A model generated the notes under the pieces. That model searched no databases. It had not been told where the DNA came from and saw only the letters and a list, made by a program, of their open reading frames with translations. A stretch of DNA of 64,000 bases, taken from positions 186,001-250,000 of the forward strand of contig NZ_BJUW01000004.1 of the NCBI RefSeq assembly GCF_007988825.1, written 5' to 3'. Made by a program: the position numbers and the translations under genes. This DNA is from Microbacterium aerolatum (lineage in GTDB: Bacteria; Actinomycetota; Actinomycetes; Actinomycetales; Microbacteriaceae). Positions 38,621 through 49,657 of this stretch are shown here, piece after piece (the stretch's first letter is position 1; each line of letters opens with the position of its first letter).

Positions 38621-40216
38621 TCAGCCGCGACGCCGCCGCACGGCGTCGACGGCGACGGTGAGCTCCGGCGCGCGGAACAGCGCGAGCAGACCGACGTAGA
38701 CGAGAACGCTCACCACGGCGATCGCGCCGGCACCGAGTATGCCCTGCAGCATACCCTGCAGCATCCAACCCTCGGTTCCGCCGGCGATCATGAACACGGC
38801 CCATCCGGCTGCTCCGGCAGGGATCGCCATCAGGATGAAACGCGTAAGTGCCCACCACGTGCTGCCCAACCCGAGCGGACCGATCTTGCGGCGCAGCAGA
38901 ACGACGGCGATGATCGTCTGCACGATGCCGGACAACGACTGCACCAGCGCGACTGTCGCGGCCAGCCGCTCGATCGGCGTCGTCGCTGCGACGACGAGGG
39001 TCAGCACGAGCACCAGCGACCCCTGCACGACGGTGAACACGAACGGTGTGCGCGCATCGCCGTAGGCATAGAAAGTGCGCTGGATGATGAAGAGCACTCC
39101 CATCGGCACCAGGCTCACGAGATACGCGATCAGCACCGGAGCCATCGCACCGGCCTCTGCCGGGCTGTTCGTGAACACGCGCGACGCAGGCACGGCAGCA
39201 GCGGTCACGGCGGCGACGGCGATGACGGTGAACAGGCCGAGGATCCGGATCGACTGCCCCACGTCGGCTCGCAGTTCGGTGTGCCGTTTCGCCGCAGAAT
39301 GCTCGCTGATCCGAGTGAAATACGGGGTTCCGATCGCCAGGATGATCATTGAGTACGGCAGCATGTAGACGAGCCATGCATACTGTGACGCGGCGACAGA
39401 GGCGTACTCTCCGGACGCGGTCGACGCCGTGGTGATCGTACGCGACTGCACGATGCCTACCGCCTGACCGATGAGCGTCGTCAGCAGCGTCCACGTCGCG
39501 AGCTTGCCCATGTGGCCCAGGCCCATTCCGCGCCAGCGGAAATCGAACTTCAGTGGAATGCCGGCCCGCCGCCAGAAGAACACCAGCACGACGGTCTGCG
39601 CGACGACGCCGAGGGTCGCGGTGCCGGCGAGGGTGATCACCATCGAGGTGTCCCAACCCTCGAGCGTGTTGCGGTTCTGCCCGAACAGCACGATGAACAG
39701 GATGAAACCCGCGATGGATACGAAGTTGTTGACGATCGGCGCCCACGCGTACGGTGCGAACATCTTGCGGGCGTTGAGGATCTCGCCGAGCAGCGCGAAC
39801 ATGCCGTAGAAGAACAGCTGCGGGATGCACCAGTACGCGAACTGTGTCGCCAGTGCGTGCTCTGCGGGACCGAAGTTCGCAAAGAGGCTGATCAGCAGCG
39901 GTGCGCACAACGTCGCGACGAGTGTGACAACGCCCATGATGAGCGCACCGAGCGTCAGCAGCTTCGCGAGGAAGTCGTGACCGCCATCCTTCTGTGCACT
40001 GACCCGCACGACCTGCGGCACGATGACGCCGGTGAGGACGCCAGCCGAGATCACCATGTAGATGCTGTTCGGCAACTGATTGGCGACTCCGAACGCATTC
40101 GGCGCCTGGCCGAATGAGTTGATCGCCACCACGAGCACGACCGTGCGCAGCAGACCGGTGATGCGGGACGTGAAGGTGCCCGCTGCGATCATCGCACTGG
40201 CGCGGCCGAGCCCCAT
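38621..40216 (-). CDS. murJ: lipid II flippase MurJ (MviN family)
   Basis: 531 residues with about fourteen membrane helices. The family signature is at the N-terminus (AAGTFTSRITGLLRTVVL, then PNAFGVANQLPNSIYMVISAGVL), followed by YWCIPQLFFYGMFALLGEILNAR and RTFYAYGDARTPF in the second half, both conserved in MurJ. It moves lipid-linked peptidoglycan precursor across the membrane. It lacks the long pseudokinase tail of mycobacterial MviN. GAGAGG lies six to seven bases before the ATG. It is convergent with ATP-grasp copy 2. Confidence 0.93.
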   Translation of the reverse strand: MGLGRASAMIAAGTFTSRITGLLRTVVLVVAINSFGQAPNAFGVANQLPNSIYMVISAGVLTGVIVPQVVRVSAQKDGGHDFLAKLLTLGALIMGVVTLVATLCAPLLISLFANFGPAEHALATQFAYWCIPQLFFYGMFALLGEILNARKMFAPYAWAPIVNNFVSIAGFILFIVLFGQNRNTLEGWDTSMVITLAGTATLGVVAQTVVLVFFWRRAGIPLKFDFRWRGMGLGHMGKLATWTLLTTLIGQAVGIVQSRTITTASTASGEYASVAASQYAWLVYMLPYSMIILAIGTPYFTRISEHSAAKRHTELRADVGQSIRILGLFTVIAVAAVTAAAVPASRVFTNSPAEAGAMAPVLIAYLVSLVPMGVLFIIQRTFYAYGDARTPFVFTVVQGSLVLVLTLVVAATTPIERLAATVALVQSLSGIVQTIIAVVLLRRKIGPLGLGSTWWALTRFILMAIPAGAAGWAVFMIAGGTEGWMLQGMLQGILGAGAIAVVSVLVYVGLLALFRAPELTVAVDAVRRRRG

Positions 40217-40255
40217 GCGTGCCCCTCTCAGTTCCGGCGAGACGCCGTCAGCGGT

Positions 40256-40947
40256 TCAGACGGCGCGGATGATGCCCATCGGCGTCGACTGGTGGCCCTG
40301 TCCGAGCGGATTGTCCTGCAGGATCCGCACCAGGCGATCGTCACCGGCGCGGTCGAGCGTCGATCCGAGGATGTTGCCGCCGAGGTCGTTGATGTCGACG
40401 ACCGCGACGTCGGCGGTGCCGCCGATCAGCTTCTTCAGATGGGCTGCCACGGCACGGGGGTTCTCGGGTCCGAGCACGACCGCCTGGTTGTACGGCGGGA
40501 TGGTGTGCTTGGTCGGCCCGTCGATCGCGCGTGCCTTGTCGCCTGCGATGCGATAGAAATCACCCTTGCGTCCGAACGCCTTGGTGACGGCGGCCACGGC
40601 CGAGGCGAACAGGATGCGGGGCGTTCCGCACTCACGCAGCGCCATCTCCATCGTCTCGGGCATGCCGAGGCCGATGCCGTAGGGGGTGCGCGTGACGTAC
40701 TTCGACAGGAACAGCGCAAGCTTGCGGGGCTTGATCTCATCGAGCCGGTACGACCGGCCCTGCGTGATCGCCACGATCTTCTCGGTCACGAAGAGCAGAT
40801 CCCCCGGCTGCACGGCATCCGCCGCGTACTCGGTTACCACGGCATCCAGATCGTCGTCCGGCATGACGACGCGGGTGCGCAGCGGGATGCGGGCGTAGCT
40901 CTTGCCGTCGACGCTCGCCTCGAGCGCCTTGCCGTCGTTCGCCTGCA

Positions 40948-40948
<1 letters not shown>
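40256..40948 (-). CDS. CofE-like (coenzyme F420-0:L-glutamate ligase family) protein
   Basis: 230 residues. LRTRVVMPDDDLDAVV, the GDLLFVTEKIVAITQGRSY strand and loop, GGTADVAVVDINDLGGNILG and GDDRLVRILQDNPLGQG follow the CofE/FbiB-N fold (PF01996-like). No other F420 biosynthesis gene is close, so it may act on another substrate. Its ATG overlaps the sigA stop by one base (TGATG), so it is read from the sigA message. A GTG three bases further out is possible. Confidence 0.7.
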
Positions 40949-42213
<1,265 letters not shown>

Positions 42214-42372
42214 GTTTCGCCTTTCACGGGGCAGCGCACTCGCCCCGGGACATTTCGGACACTAGTAAGACCCTTGTCAAGTCGTCAGCGCGAACGCGGA
42301 CCATTGACAACGGGTCGGATTACCAGTATCGCACACGAATCGTGAGCTGGATGCATCCGGTGGCAAGACGGA

Positions 42373-43317
42373 TCAGGACCGGGAGCGCTTGTCGTCGTCG
42401 CCGGGCGGCCGGGTGGCGAGATACCGCTCCAGTTCGGCGGCCAGTTCGTCGGCGCTGGGCAGATCTCGTTCGTCGAAGCCGCCCTCGTCGAACCGATCCG
42501 CATCCTCGGGGTCGCGACCGGCCATGTACGCGTCGTAGCGATTCTCGAGGGTGTGCACCATCTGGCGCAGCTCGTCGTTCCCCTCCACCTGCTCGTTCAC
42601 CTTGGCGAGGAACTCTTCGCGTCCCTCCCGCAGGTCGTCGAGCCCGAGCACGATCCCGGTCGAACCCATGATCCGGTCGGCGGCGGCGATGACGGCCTCG
42701 GGGTTCTCCGTCTCGGCCAGATAGTGAGGAACGAGCAGTACGAAGCCCACGACGCGGTCGCCGCGCTCTGCGAAGCGGTACTCCAGCAGGTGTCCTGCCG
42801 TACCGGGAACCTGCGTGCGAGGACGCCACACCGACATGCTCGCCGTGATCTCCTTGCGGTTGCCGCTCACCGTGGTGCTGATCGGTCGGGTGTGCGGCAC
42901 CGGCATCGCGATCGAGTGCACCCAGGTGACGCCCGAGACGGCGAACTCCTCGGCGAAGTCGAGCACGGTCTGGGCGAATGCGTTCCAGGCGAAGTCGGGC
43001 TCGTATCCCGAGAGAACAAGGAACTGCTGACCCAGCGCGTCGTGCGCGATCGACAGCTCGAGGCGCGCGGGGCGGTACTCGGTCAGGTGATCCTGCTCGA
43101 ACACGAAGACCGGCCGGCGCGCCCGGTAATCCAGCAGCACGTCGTTGTCGTACACGGCCACCGGCTGCGGGTCGGAGACATCGCGTAGATGTTCGATGAG
43201 ACCCGACACGGCGCTGCCTGCGTCCGTGAAGCCCGTGAGCAGGATGACCAGCGGCAGTCCCGGCGGGACGGCAGGGGCGTTCGCGACGCGTTCGTACAGC
43301 TCTCCGGAGACGGGCAT
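42373..43317 (-). CDS. PAC2 family protein
   Basis: 314 residues, soluble. PLVILLTGFTDAGSAVSGLIEHL near the start, FLVLSGYEPDFAW, the GVTWVHSIAMPVPHTRP segment and HLLEYRFAERGD are typical of the PAC2 (proteasome-assembly-chaperone-like) family. Actinobacteria lacking a proteasome also carry it, and its role is unknown. The C-terminus is acidic (DRFDEGGFDERDLPSADEL). TAGCAT ends six bases before the ATG: leaderless. It is divergent from the aminopeptidase gene, which uses the same arrangement. Confidence 0.85.
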   Translation of the reverse strand: MPVSGELYERVANAPAVPPGLPLVILLTGFTDAGSAVSGLIEHLRDVSDPQPVAVYDNDVLLDYRARRPVFVFEQDHLTEYRPARLELSIAHDALGQQFLVLSGYEPDFAWNAFAQTVLDFAEEFAVSGVTWVHSIAMPVPHTRPISTTVSGNRKEITASMSVWRPRTQVPGTAGHLLEYRFAERGDRVVGFVLLVPHYLAETENPEAVIAAADRIMGSTGIVLGLDDLREGREEFLAKVNEQVEGNDELRQMVHTLENRYDAYMAGRDPEDADRFDEGGFDERDLPSADELAAELERYLATRPPGDDDKRSRS

Positions 43318-43419
43318 GTCTCAATGCTACGAGCAGCGCGGCGCACGGGGCGCCCCACTGTCTCGCTCACAGCGAACACTGCTGGGATGCCAGGGGCGAG
43401 CGGTGCCTAGGATGGAACC

Positions 43420-44895
43420 ATGACGCTTCCTGCGCTCTCGCACACCGTTGATCCATTTCCCGGGAGCGCTGCCGACGCCGCAGTGCTCGTCGTCCCGGAC
43501 ACCGAGGCGTTCCCGGATGCGCTGGATGCCTATCCAGGGCTGAAGGACGTGCTCGCCGCCGTCGGCTTCACCGGCGCGGCCTCGTCGTTCACCCGCGTGC
43601 ACGCACCGTCGGTCACGCAGCTGCCGTTCGCGGTGGTCGGCGCGGGCAAGACAGCGGATGCCTCGTCCGTCCGCGACGCGGCCGGAACCGCGCTGCGCTC
43701 GCTGACCGGCTTCGCCGACGTCGCGCTCGCGCTCGCCGGGCCTCTGGACGAGTTCGCGGCCGCGGCCGCGGAGGGCGCCGTCTACGGCGGTTACCGCTTC
43801 GAGGGATACCGCGCCAAGCCCGGCAAGCCCCGGGCCGAGAACATCACAGTGCACAGCGCCAACGTGTCCGCGGACGACATCGAACGCGCCCGCGTGCTCG
43901 GCGACGCGCTCGCGCTCGTGAAGGATCTGGTCTCAGTGCCCGCCGAGTGGCAGAGTCCCGCCGATCTCGCGCAGAGCGCGGCGGATGCCGTCGCCGGCCT
44001 CGACGTGTCGGTCGACGTTCTCGACGAGAACGCGCTGGCCGAGCAGGGTTACGGCGGCGTGCTCGGCGTCGCACAGGGGTCGGATCGCCCGCCGCGCGTC
44101 GTGCGTCTCGAGTACGCCCCCGCAGACGCCGCCGGTCACATCGCACTGGTCGGAAAGGGCATCACGTTCGACACGGGAGGCCTATCACTCAAGCCTGCGG
44201 CGAGCATGGTCGGGATGAAGTTCGACATGGCCGGGTCCGCCACGGTCCTCGCCACGCTGAAGGCGATCGCCGAGCTGAAGCTGCCGGTCCGCGTCACCGC
44301 GTGGATGTGCATCACCGACAACATGCCCTCGGGCAGCGCGACCCGCCCCGGCGATGTGCTCCGCATGCTCGACGGCCAGACCGTCGAGGTGCTGAACACC
44401 GATGCGGAAGGCCGCCTGGTCCTCGCCGACGGACTCGTGGCCGCGAGCCGCGAGAACCCCGATGTCATCTTCGACGTCGCCACCCTCACCGGCGCGATCC
44501 TCGTGGCACTCGGGCACCGGCACACCGGCGTCATGGGCGACGACGACGCCGTGTCGGAGTACCTGGCCGCGGCCGAATCCGCAGACGAACTGGCCTGGCC
44601 GCTGCCGCTGCCGGACTACATGGAGGACTCCCTGGACTCCCCCATCGCCGACATGCTCAACGCCAACATGGGCGATCGCGCCGGCGGCTCGATGTTCGCA
44701 GGCCTCTTCCTGCAGCGCTTCGTCGGACGCACCGGCGACGCGGAAGACGCTCCGCGCATCCCGTGGGTGCACCTGGACATCGCCGGGTCGTCGGAGAACG
44801 GCAGCTCGCCGTACGGATTCACGGACAAGGGCGCGACCGGCGCGACCGTCCGCTCGCTCGTCGCGTTCGCCGAAGCACGCGCCAAGGAGGCCTGA
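43420..44895 (+). CDS. pepA: leucyl aminopeptidase (M17)
   Basis: 491 residues. The C-terminal M17 catalytic domain has GKGITFDTGGLSLKPAASM (metal-binding Lys/Asp), the signature NTDAEGRLVLADGL with Asp328, Glu330 and Arg332, and ATLTGAILVALGHRHTG. The N-terminal ~160 residues form the variable domain. A two-zinc aminopeptidase acting on peptide turnover. TAGGAT ends six bases before the ATG: leaderless. Its stop overlaps the lpdA ATG by one base. Confidence 0.94.
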   Translation: MTLPALSHTVDPFPGSAADAAVLVVPDTEAFPDALDAYPGLKDVLAAVGFTGAASSFTRVHAPSVTQLPFAVVGAGKTADASSVRDAAGTALRSLTGFADVALALAGPLDEFAAAAAEGAVYGGYRFEGYRAKPGKPRAENITVHSANVSADDIERARVLGDALALVKDLVSVPAEWQSPADLAQSAADAVAGLDVSVDVLDENALAEQGYGGVLGVAQGSDRPPRVVRLEYAPADAAGHIALVGKGITFDTGGLSLKPAASMVGMKFDMAGSATVLATLKAIAELKLPVRVTAWMCITDNMPSGSATRPGDVLRMLDGQTVEVLNTDAEGRLVLADGLVAASRENPDVIFDVATLTGAILVALGHRHTGVMGDDDAVSEYLAAAESADELAWPLPLPDYMEDSLDSPIADMLNANMGDRAGGSMFAGLFLQRFVGRTGDAEDAPRIPWVHLDIAGSSENGSSPYGFTDKGATGATVRSLVAFAEARAKEA

Positions 44896-46268
44896 TGACC
44901 ACGCACACCTTCGACCTCGTCGTCCTCGGCGGCGGCAGCGGCGGCTATGCCGCGGCTCTTCGTGCCGCCGAACTCGGCAAGAGCGTCGCGCTGATCGAGA
45001 AGGACAAGGTCGGCGGCACGTGCCTGCATCGCGGATGCATCCCGACCAAAGCGCTGCTGCACGCCGCCGAGGTGGCCGATCACGTCCGCGATGCGGGATC
45101 CGTCGGCATCGGCGCGACGTTCGACGGCGTCGACGCCGCCGGCGTCCGCGCCTACCGCGAGAACATCGTCGCGAAGAAGTACAAGGGCCTGGAGGGCCTC
45201 GTCAAGGCACGCGGCATCACGACCGTCGCAGGGACCGGCAAGCTCAACGCCGACCGCACCGTCTCGGTCGGCGACGACGTGTACAGCGGCACCGACGTCG
45301 TGCTCGCGACGGGCTCCTACAGCCGCTCGCTTCCCGGCCTCGACATCGGCGGACGCATCCTCACCAGCGAGCAGGCGCTCGAGCTGGATGTCGTCCCGGA
45401 GCGCGTCCTCGTGCTCGGCGGCGGAGTCATCGGCGTGGAGTTCGCGAGCGTGTGGCGCTCGTTCGGCGCCGAGGTGACGATCATCGAGGCGCTGCCGCAC
45501 CTGGTCCCGAACGAGGACATCGCCCTCAGCAAGGGACTCGAGCGGGCGTTCCGCCGTCGCGGCATCCAGTATTCGCTCGGAACGCGCTTCCAGACGGCGA
45601 CGCAGGATGACGCGAGCGTCACGGTCACGCTGGAAGACGGCAAGACCTTCACCGCCGACTACCTGCTCGTCGCCGTCGGCCGCGGGCCGGTCACGGCGGA
45701 CCTCGGATTCGAGGATGCCGGGATCACCCTCGACCGCGGATTCGTGACCGTGGACGAGGAGCTTCGCACCGGCGTCCCGAACGTCTGGGCGGTCGGAGAC
45801 ATCGTTCCGGGGCTCCAGCTCGCACACCGAGGCTTCCTGCAGGGCATCGCAGTGGCAGAGCGGATCGCCGGCCTGTCCCCCGCTCCGCTTCCGGAATCGC
45901 AGATCCCGAAGATCACCTACTGCAACCCCGAGGTGGCGTCCGTCGGCGTGTCCGAGGAGGCCGCCGTCGCAGAGCACGGCGCCGACGCGGTCGTATCCTA
46001 TGAATACAACCTCGCCGGCAACGGCAAGAGCGAGATCATCGGCACGACGGGCCTCGTGAAGGTCGTCCGACTGAAGGACGGGCCTGTCGTCGGAGTTCAC
46101 CTTCTCGGCGATCGGGTCGGAGAACTCATCACCGAGGGACAGCTCGCCGTCGCCTGGGAGGCGCACCCCGAAGACATCGCCCCGCTCATCCACGCGCACC
46201 CGACGCAGAGCGAGGCACTCGGCGAGGCCTTCCTGGCGCTCTCCGGAAAACCATTGCACGCCCTCTGA
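44895..46268 (+). CDS. lpdA: dihydrolipoyl dehydrogenase (E3)
   Basis: 457 residues. FAD-binding VVLGGGSGGYAAALRAAELG, redox pair GGTCLHRGC (Cys43 and Cys48), NAD-binding VLVLGGGVIGVEFASVW, second FAD motif VWAVGDIVPG, and the C-terminal dimer-interface HAHPTQSEALGEA with the catalytic His/Glu. It reoxidises lipoyl groups of the 2-oxoacid dehydrogenase complexes. AAGGAGG four bases before the ATG, inside pepA. The E2 gene follows 65 bases on, so pepA-lpdA-sucB form a gene set. Confidence 0.96.
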   Translation: MTTHTFDLVVLGGGSGGYAAALRAAELGKSVALIEKDKVGGTCLHRGCIPTKALLHAAEVADHVRDAGSVGIGATFDGVDAAGVRAYRENIVAKKYKGLEGLVKARGITTVAGTGKLNADRTVSVGDDVYSGTDVVLATGSYSRSLPGLDIGGRILTSEQALELDVVPERVLVLGGGVIGVEFASVWRSFGAEVTIIEALPHLVPNEDIALSKGLERAFRRRGIQYSLGTRFQTATQDDASVTVTLEDGKTFTADYLLVAVGRGPVTADLGFEDAGITLDRGFVTVDEELRTGVPNVWAVGDIVPGLQLAHRGFLQGIAVAERIAGLSPAPLPESQIPKITYCNPEVASVGVSEEAAVAEHGADAVVSYEYNLAGNGKSEIIGTTGLVKVVRLKDGPVVGVHLLGDRVGELITEGQLAVAWEAHPEDIAPLIHAHPTQSEALGEAFLALSGKPLHAL

Positions 46269-46333
46269 CCACCAACCGGTGTCAGGGTCACTAAGCTGAG
46301 TACGTCATAAACATTCTTGAAGGAGACTCCGTC

Positions 46334-48082
46334 ATGAGCACATCCGTGGTCCTCCCCGCTCTCGGTGAGAGCGTCACAGAGGGTACGGTCACCCGCTGGC
46401 TGAAGCAGGTGGGAGACACCGTTCAGGCGGACGAGGGCCTGCTCGAGATCTCGACCGACAAGGTCGACACCGAGATTCCCTCCCCTGTCAGCGGCGTCAT
46501 CGAGGAGATCCTCGTCGCCGAGGACGAGACCGTCGAGGTCGGCGCGCTTCTGGCGCGTATCGGCGACGGCAGCGGCGCTGCCCCCGCTTCGGATGCTCCG
46601 GCTGCCGCCGAATCCGCCCCGGAAGCCGCGCCCGCCGAGGCCGCCCCTGCGCAGGAGGCGCCCGCCGAAGCAGCAGAAGCCGAGACCGCGCCCGCCCAGG
46701 AAGCCGCCGCCGAATCCGCTCCGGCCGTTCCTTCCGGCGACGCGACCGACATCCGCCTCCCGGAGCTCGGCGAGAGCGTCACCGAGGGCACCGTCACCCG
46801 CTGGCTGAAGCAGGTCGGCGATGAGGTCGCCGTGGATGAGCCGCTGCTCGAGATCTCCACCGACAAGGTCGACACCGAGATCCCCTCGCCGGTCGCCGGA
46901 ATCCTGCAGGAGATCGTCGCAGCTGAGGACGAGACCGTCGAGGTCGGCGGTGTCCTGGCCCGCGTCGGCTCCGGCGCTGCCCCCGCGGCTGACGCTCCGG
47001 CTCCTGCCGCTGAGGCTCCGGCACCCGCGGCCGAGTCCGCTCCGGCTCCTGAGGCGGAGGCTCCTGCCGCTCCGGCGCCTGCCCCCGAGACTCCGGCTGC
47101 TCCCGCTCCTGCCCCCGCCGCTCCCGCTCCGGCCCCCGCCGCAGCACAGCCGGCTGAAGAGAAGGCCGATGACAAGGGCTCGCTCTACGTGACGCCGCTC
47201 GTGCGCCGCCTGGCGTCGCAGCAGGGCGTCGATCTCGCCACCGTCACCGGCTCGGGCGTGGGAGGGCGCATCCGCAAGGAGGACGTCCTCAAGGCCGCCG
47301 AGGCCAAGGGCGCAGCACCTGCTGCGGCCGCCGCCGCTCCGGCACCCGCACCTCTCGAGGTCTCGCCGCTGCGCGGGACCACGCAGAAGATGTCGCGCCT
47401 GCGCAAGGTCGTCGCAGAGCGCGCCGTCGCTTCGATGCAGCAGACCGCACAGCTGACCACCTTCGTCGAGGTGGATGTGACGGCTCTGGCGAACTACCGC
47501 AACAGCGTCAAGGACGACTTCCTGAAGAAGACCGGCGACAAGCTGTCCTTCCTGCCGTTCTTCACGCTCGCCGCCGCGGAGGCCCTGCAGGCCTTCCCGA
47601 TCATCAACGCGACGGTCGACGGTGAGAACATCGTCTACCCGGCGACCGAGAACATCTCGATCGCCGTCGACACCGAGCGAGGCCTGCTCACTCCGGTGCT
47701 GCGCGACGCGGCGTCGAAGAACCTCGCGCAGATCGCTCACGAGATCGCGGACCTCGCCGCTCGCACCCGCGACAACAAGCTGAAGCCCGACGAGCTCGCC
47801 GGTGGCACCTTCACGGTCACCAACACGGGCTCGCGCGGCGCGCTGTTCGACACCCCGCTGGTGTTCCTGCCGCAGTCGGCGATCCTCGGCACCGGCACCG
47901 TCTTCAAGCGCCCCGGCGTGGTGACGGTCGACGGCGTCGACGCGATCGCGATCCGCTCGTACGCGTACCTCGCGATCTCGTACGACCACCGCATCGTCGA
48001 CGGCGCGGACGCGGCGCGCTTCCTCGGAGCGGTCAAGGCACGCCTGGAGGCCGCGAACTTCGCTGGCAACCTGGGCGCCTGA
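46334..48082 (+). CDS. sucB: 2-oxoacid dehydrogenase E2 (dihydrolipoamide acyltransferase) with two lipoyl domains
   Basis: 582 residues. Lipoyl domain 1 spans about 3-76 with Lys43 in STDKVDTE, and lipoyl domain 2 about 137-210 with Lys178 in the same motif. Each is followed by an Ala/Pro linker, the second very long (about residues 215-280). The peripheral subunit-binding domain is at about 285-325 ([16 protein letters not shown]). The catalytic acyltransferase domain ends with [16 protein letters not shown] (His and Asp). The two lipoyl segments are near-identical in DNA, a place where recombination could change domain number. Whether it serves pyruvate, 2-oxoglutarate or both is not decidable here. 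GAAGGAGA precedes the ATG. Confidence 0.92.
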   Translation: MSTSVVLPALGESVTEGTVTRWLKQVGDTVQADEGLLEISTDKVDTEIPSPVSGVIEEILVAEDETVEVGALLARIGDGSGAAPASDAPAAAESAPEAAPAEAAPAQEAPAEAAEAETAPAQEAAAESAPAVPSGDATDIRLPELGESVTEGTVTRWLKQVGDEVAVDEPLLEISTDKVDTEIPSPVAGILQEIVAAEDETVEVGGVLARVGSGAAPAADAPAPAAEAPAPAAESAPAPEAEAPAAPAPAPETPAAPAPAPAAPAPAPAAAQPAEEKADDKGSLYVTPLVRRLASQQGVDLATVTGSGVGGRIRKEDVLKAAEAKGAAPAAAAAAPAPAPLEVSPLRGTTQKMSRLRKVVAERAVASMQQTAQLTTFVEVDVTALANYRNSVKDDFLKKTGDKLSFLPFFTLAAAEALQAFPIINATVDGENIVYPATENISIAVDTERGLLTPVLRDAASKNLAQIAHEIADLAARTRDNKLKPDELAGGTFTVTNTGSRGALFDTPLVFLPQSAILGTGTVFKRPGVVTVDGVDAIAIRSYAYLAISYDHRIVDGADAARFLGAVKARLEAANFAGNLGA

Positions 48083-48092
48083 CCTCAGGCAG

Positions 48093-49511
48093 TCACTCCG
48101 GCTGGTGCGCGACGTCGTAGATGTCGCGCACCAGCCATTTCTGTTCCCGGCGCTCGAGCACGAGCATCTGCTGCGCGCTCTCGCCGGACGCCTCGGTCGG
48201 GGCGAGCCTGACGACGGCGACATCGCCATAGTCGTCCACGAGCGTCGCCGTACTCGCCGCCGCCCCCTGCGCGACCAATCCTCCGGCCGGTGTCGCAACG
48301 CCCGCCGCGAGCGCTTCAGGGCACGCCTCCGCCGCCGCCTCGACGCAGCCCACGACGGTGTCGAGCAGTCCCGGCACCGACAGCAGCGGGTCCTCGCCCT
48401 CTGCGGGCGCGGAGACGACCGGATCCGGCCCCGCAGAGGGTTCCTCGGTCGCCGGAGCTGACTCGACGGGCTCATCCACCCTGACCGGCCGGCTTCCCTT
48501 CTGCGCGGCCTGTGCCGGATCGGCGTCCCCGCCCTCGGGCCACATCAGCCCGACCACGAGCACGACGGCGGCGAGCGAACCCGCCAGGATCAGCGGACGC
48601 CGCCGCGACCGTGGCGGCGCGCTGTTCTCCCGTCGTCGCTCGCCGACCTTCTCGCTGTCGCGGTGTCGCTTTCGCGTGAGCCGGGACAGCCCGGCGATCA
48701 TGGCCTCCGACATCGTCTGCAGTGCGGTGCGTGCGGCATCCAGCGTTGACGGCCGGGCTGCGGCCGCGCGCGTCGTCGCACGCGTTCGTCGCGCGCGGCG
48801 CCCACCCTCGCCCTCGGGGCGCGGCACCCGGCGCGGCGCGAGATCGGCCGCGCGCTCGGGAGCGAAGACATCCAGTCTGAGCGCGCGCGGCGCCGCCACG
48901 GCGAACAGCTGGCCCTCCCAGCGGGCATCCGCGTCGTCATGATGGCGCCGATCGCGGAGCGCCGCAGCCATCTCGTCGAGAACACGGATCGTGGCCCTGT
49001 CATCGGTGTGCTCGGCGATGCGCTCGACGAGCGCGGACGTGCGCGCCCTGGCACTGCCGCCTGATCCGTGCACGAAGAGCGGTCGCCCATCGCCGGTGAG
49101 CCACCAGTCGCCCTCAGCGTCCGCAGCGTCCGCAGCGTCCGCGCCGAGTTCCCTCACGCCGCGCAGCAGGCTCACCACCAGCGTGCCCAGCTCGCCGGTG
49201 GCCAGCGGGGCTTCCGCCGCGCGTCGACGACCGAGAAAGCCCTCGACGGGCTGCGTGCACCACGGAAGCAACGCGTCATGCCCGTCTCTCCGGCGACGCA
49301 CGTCGATCACCCCGCACACGTGCTCGGCGCCGGAGAAGGCCCATCCGGCCCACTCGGCGAGCTCCACGGCGTCGACGCACACGGCGACGCCGTCCTCATA
49401 GGCGACCAGGGCGCCGGGGAACGGTCCCTCCGTGCGGTCGACAGCGCGGATGAGACGATGGGCCCCCGGCACCAGCGCGGAACGATCTGCTGCGGCATCC
49501 GTCTCTGTCAT
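48093..49511 (-). CDS. unknown protein with one membrane helix and extracytoplasmic tail
   Basis: 472 residues, family not recognised. The N-terminal ~270 residues are soluble: PGALVAYEDGVAVCVDAVEL, WCTQPVEGFLGRR, GDWWLTGDGRPLFVHGSGG. An Arg-rich stretch (RRARRTRATTRAAAARP) precedes a helix at about 305-322 (LILAGSLAAVVLVVGLMW). The tail has an acidic linker, two cysteines (VVGCVEAAAEACPEAL) and a small conserved-looking C-terminal domain (YGDVAVVRLAPTEAS, QKWLVRDIYDV). TGTGAT ends six bases before the ATG at 49511, a likely leaderless start. It occupies the place between sucB and DUF4191 where lipB and lipA stand in some actinobacteria. Confidence 0.65.
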   Translation of the reverse strand: MTETDAAADRSALVPGAHRLIRAVDRTEGPFPGALVAYEDGVAVCVDAVELAEWAGWAFSGAEHVCGVIDVRRRRDGHDALLPWCTQPVEGFLGRRRAAEAPLATGELGTLVVSLLRGVRELGADAADAADAEGDWWLTGDGRPLFVHGSGGSARARTSALVERIAEHTDDRATIRVLDEMAAALRDRRHHDDADARWEGQLFAVAAPRALRLDVFAPERAADLAPRRVPRPEGEGGRRARRTRATTRAAAARPSTLDAARTALQTMSEAMIAGLSRLTRKRHRDSEKVGERRRENSAPPRSRRRPLILAGSLAAVVLVVGLMWPEGGDADPAQAAQKGSRPVRVDEPVESAPATEEPSAGPDPVVSAPAEGEDPLLSVPGLLDTVVGCVEAAAEACPEALAAGVATPAGGLVAQGAAASTATLVDDYGDVAVVRLAPTEASGESAQQMLVLERREQKWLVRDIYDVAHQPE

Positions 49512-49657
49512 CGGCCCATCACACCGCACCTGGGCCCCCGAAAAGGCCGGAGGGGCCCGAATGTGCACAGGTCGGCTCTCATCGCAGATGTGCAGGACTA
49601 GTGCGCCTCACGCGAACGCGAACATGAGGGGCTGCCGGACTCGGTATCCTGGTACGC

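Noticed and set aside
46346..46950. Possible CRISPR-like direct repeats
   Set aside because: The two repeats are lipoyl domains within one coding frame, not repeats with spacers.
49115..49145. Tandem CAGCGTCCG repeats
   Set aside because: They encode an Ala/Asp repeat (AADAADA) inside a coding sequence; too short and biased to call a separate element.
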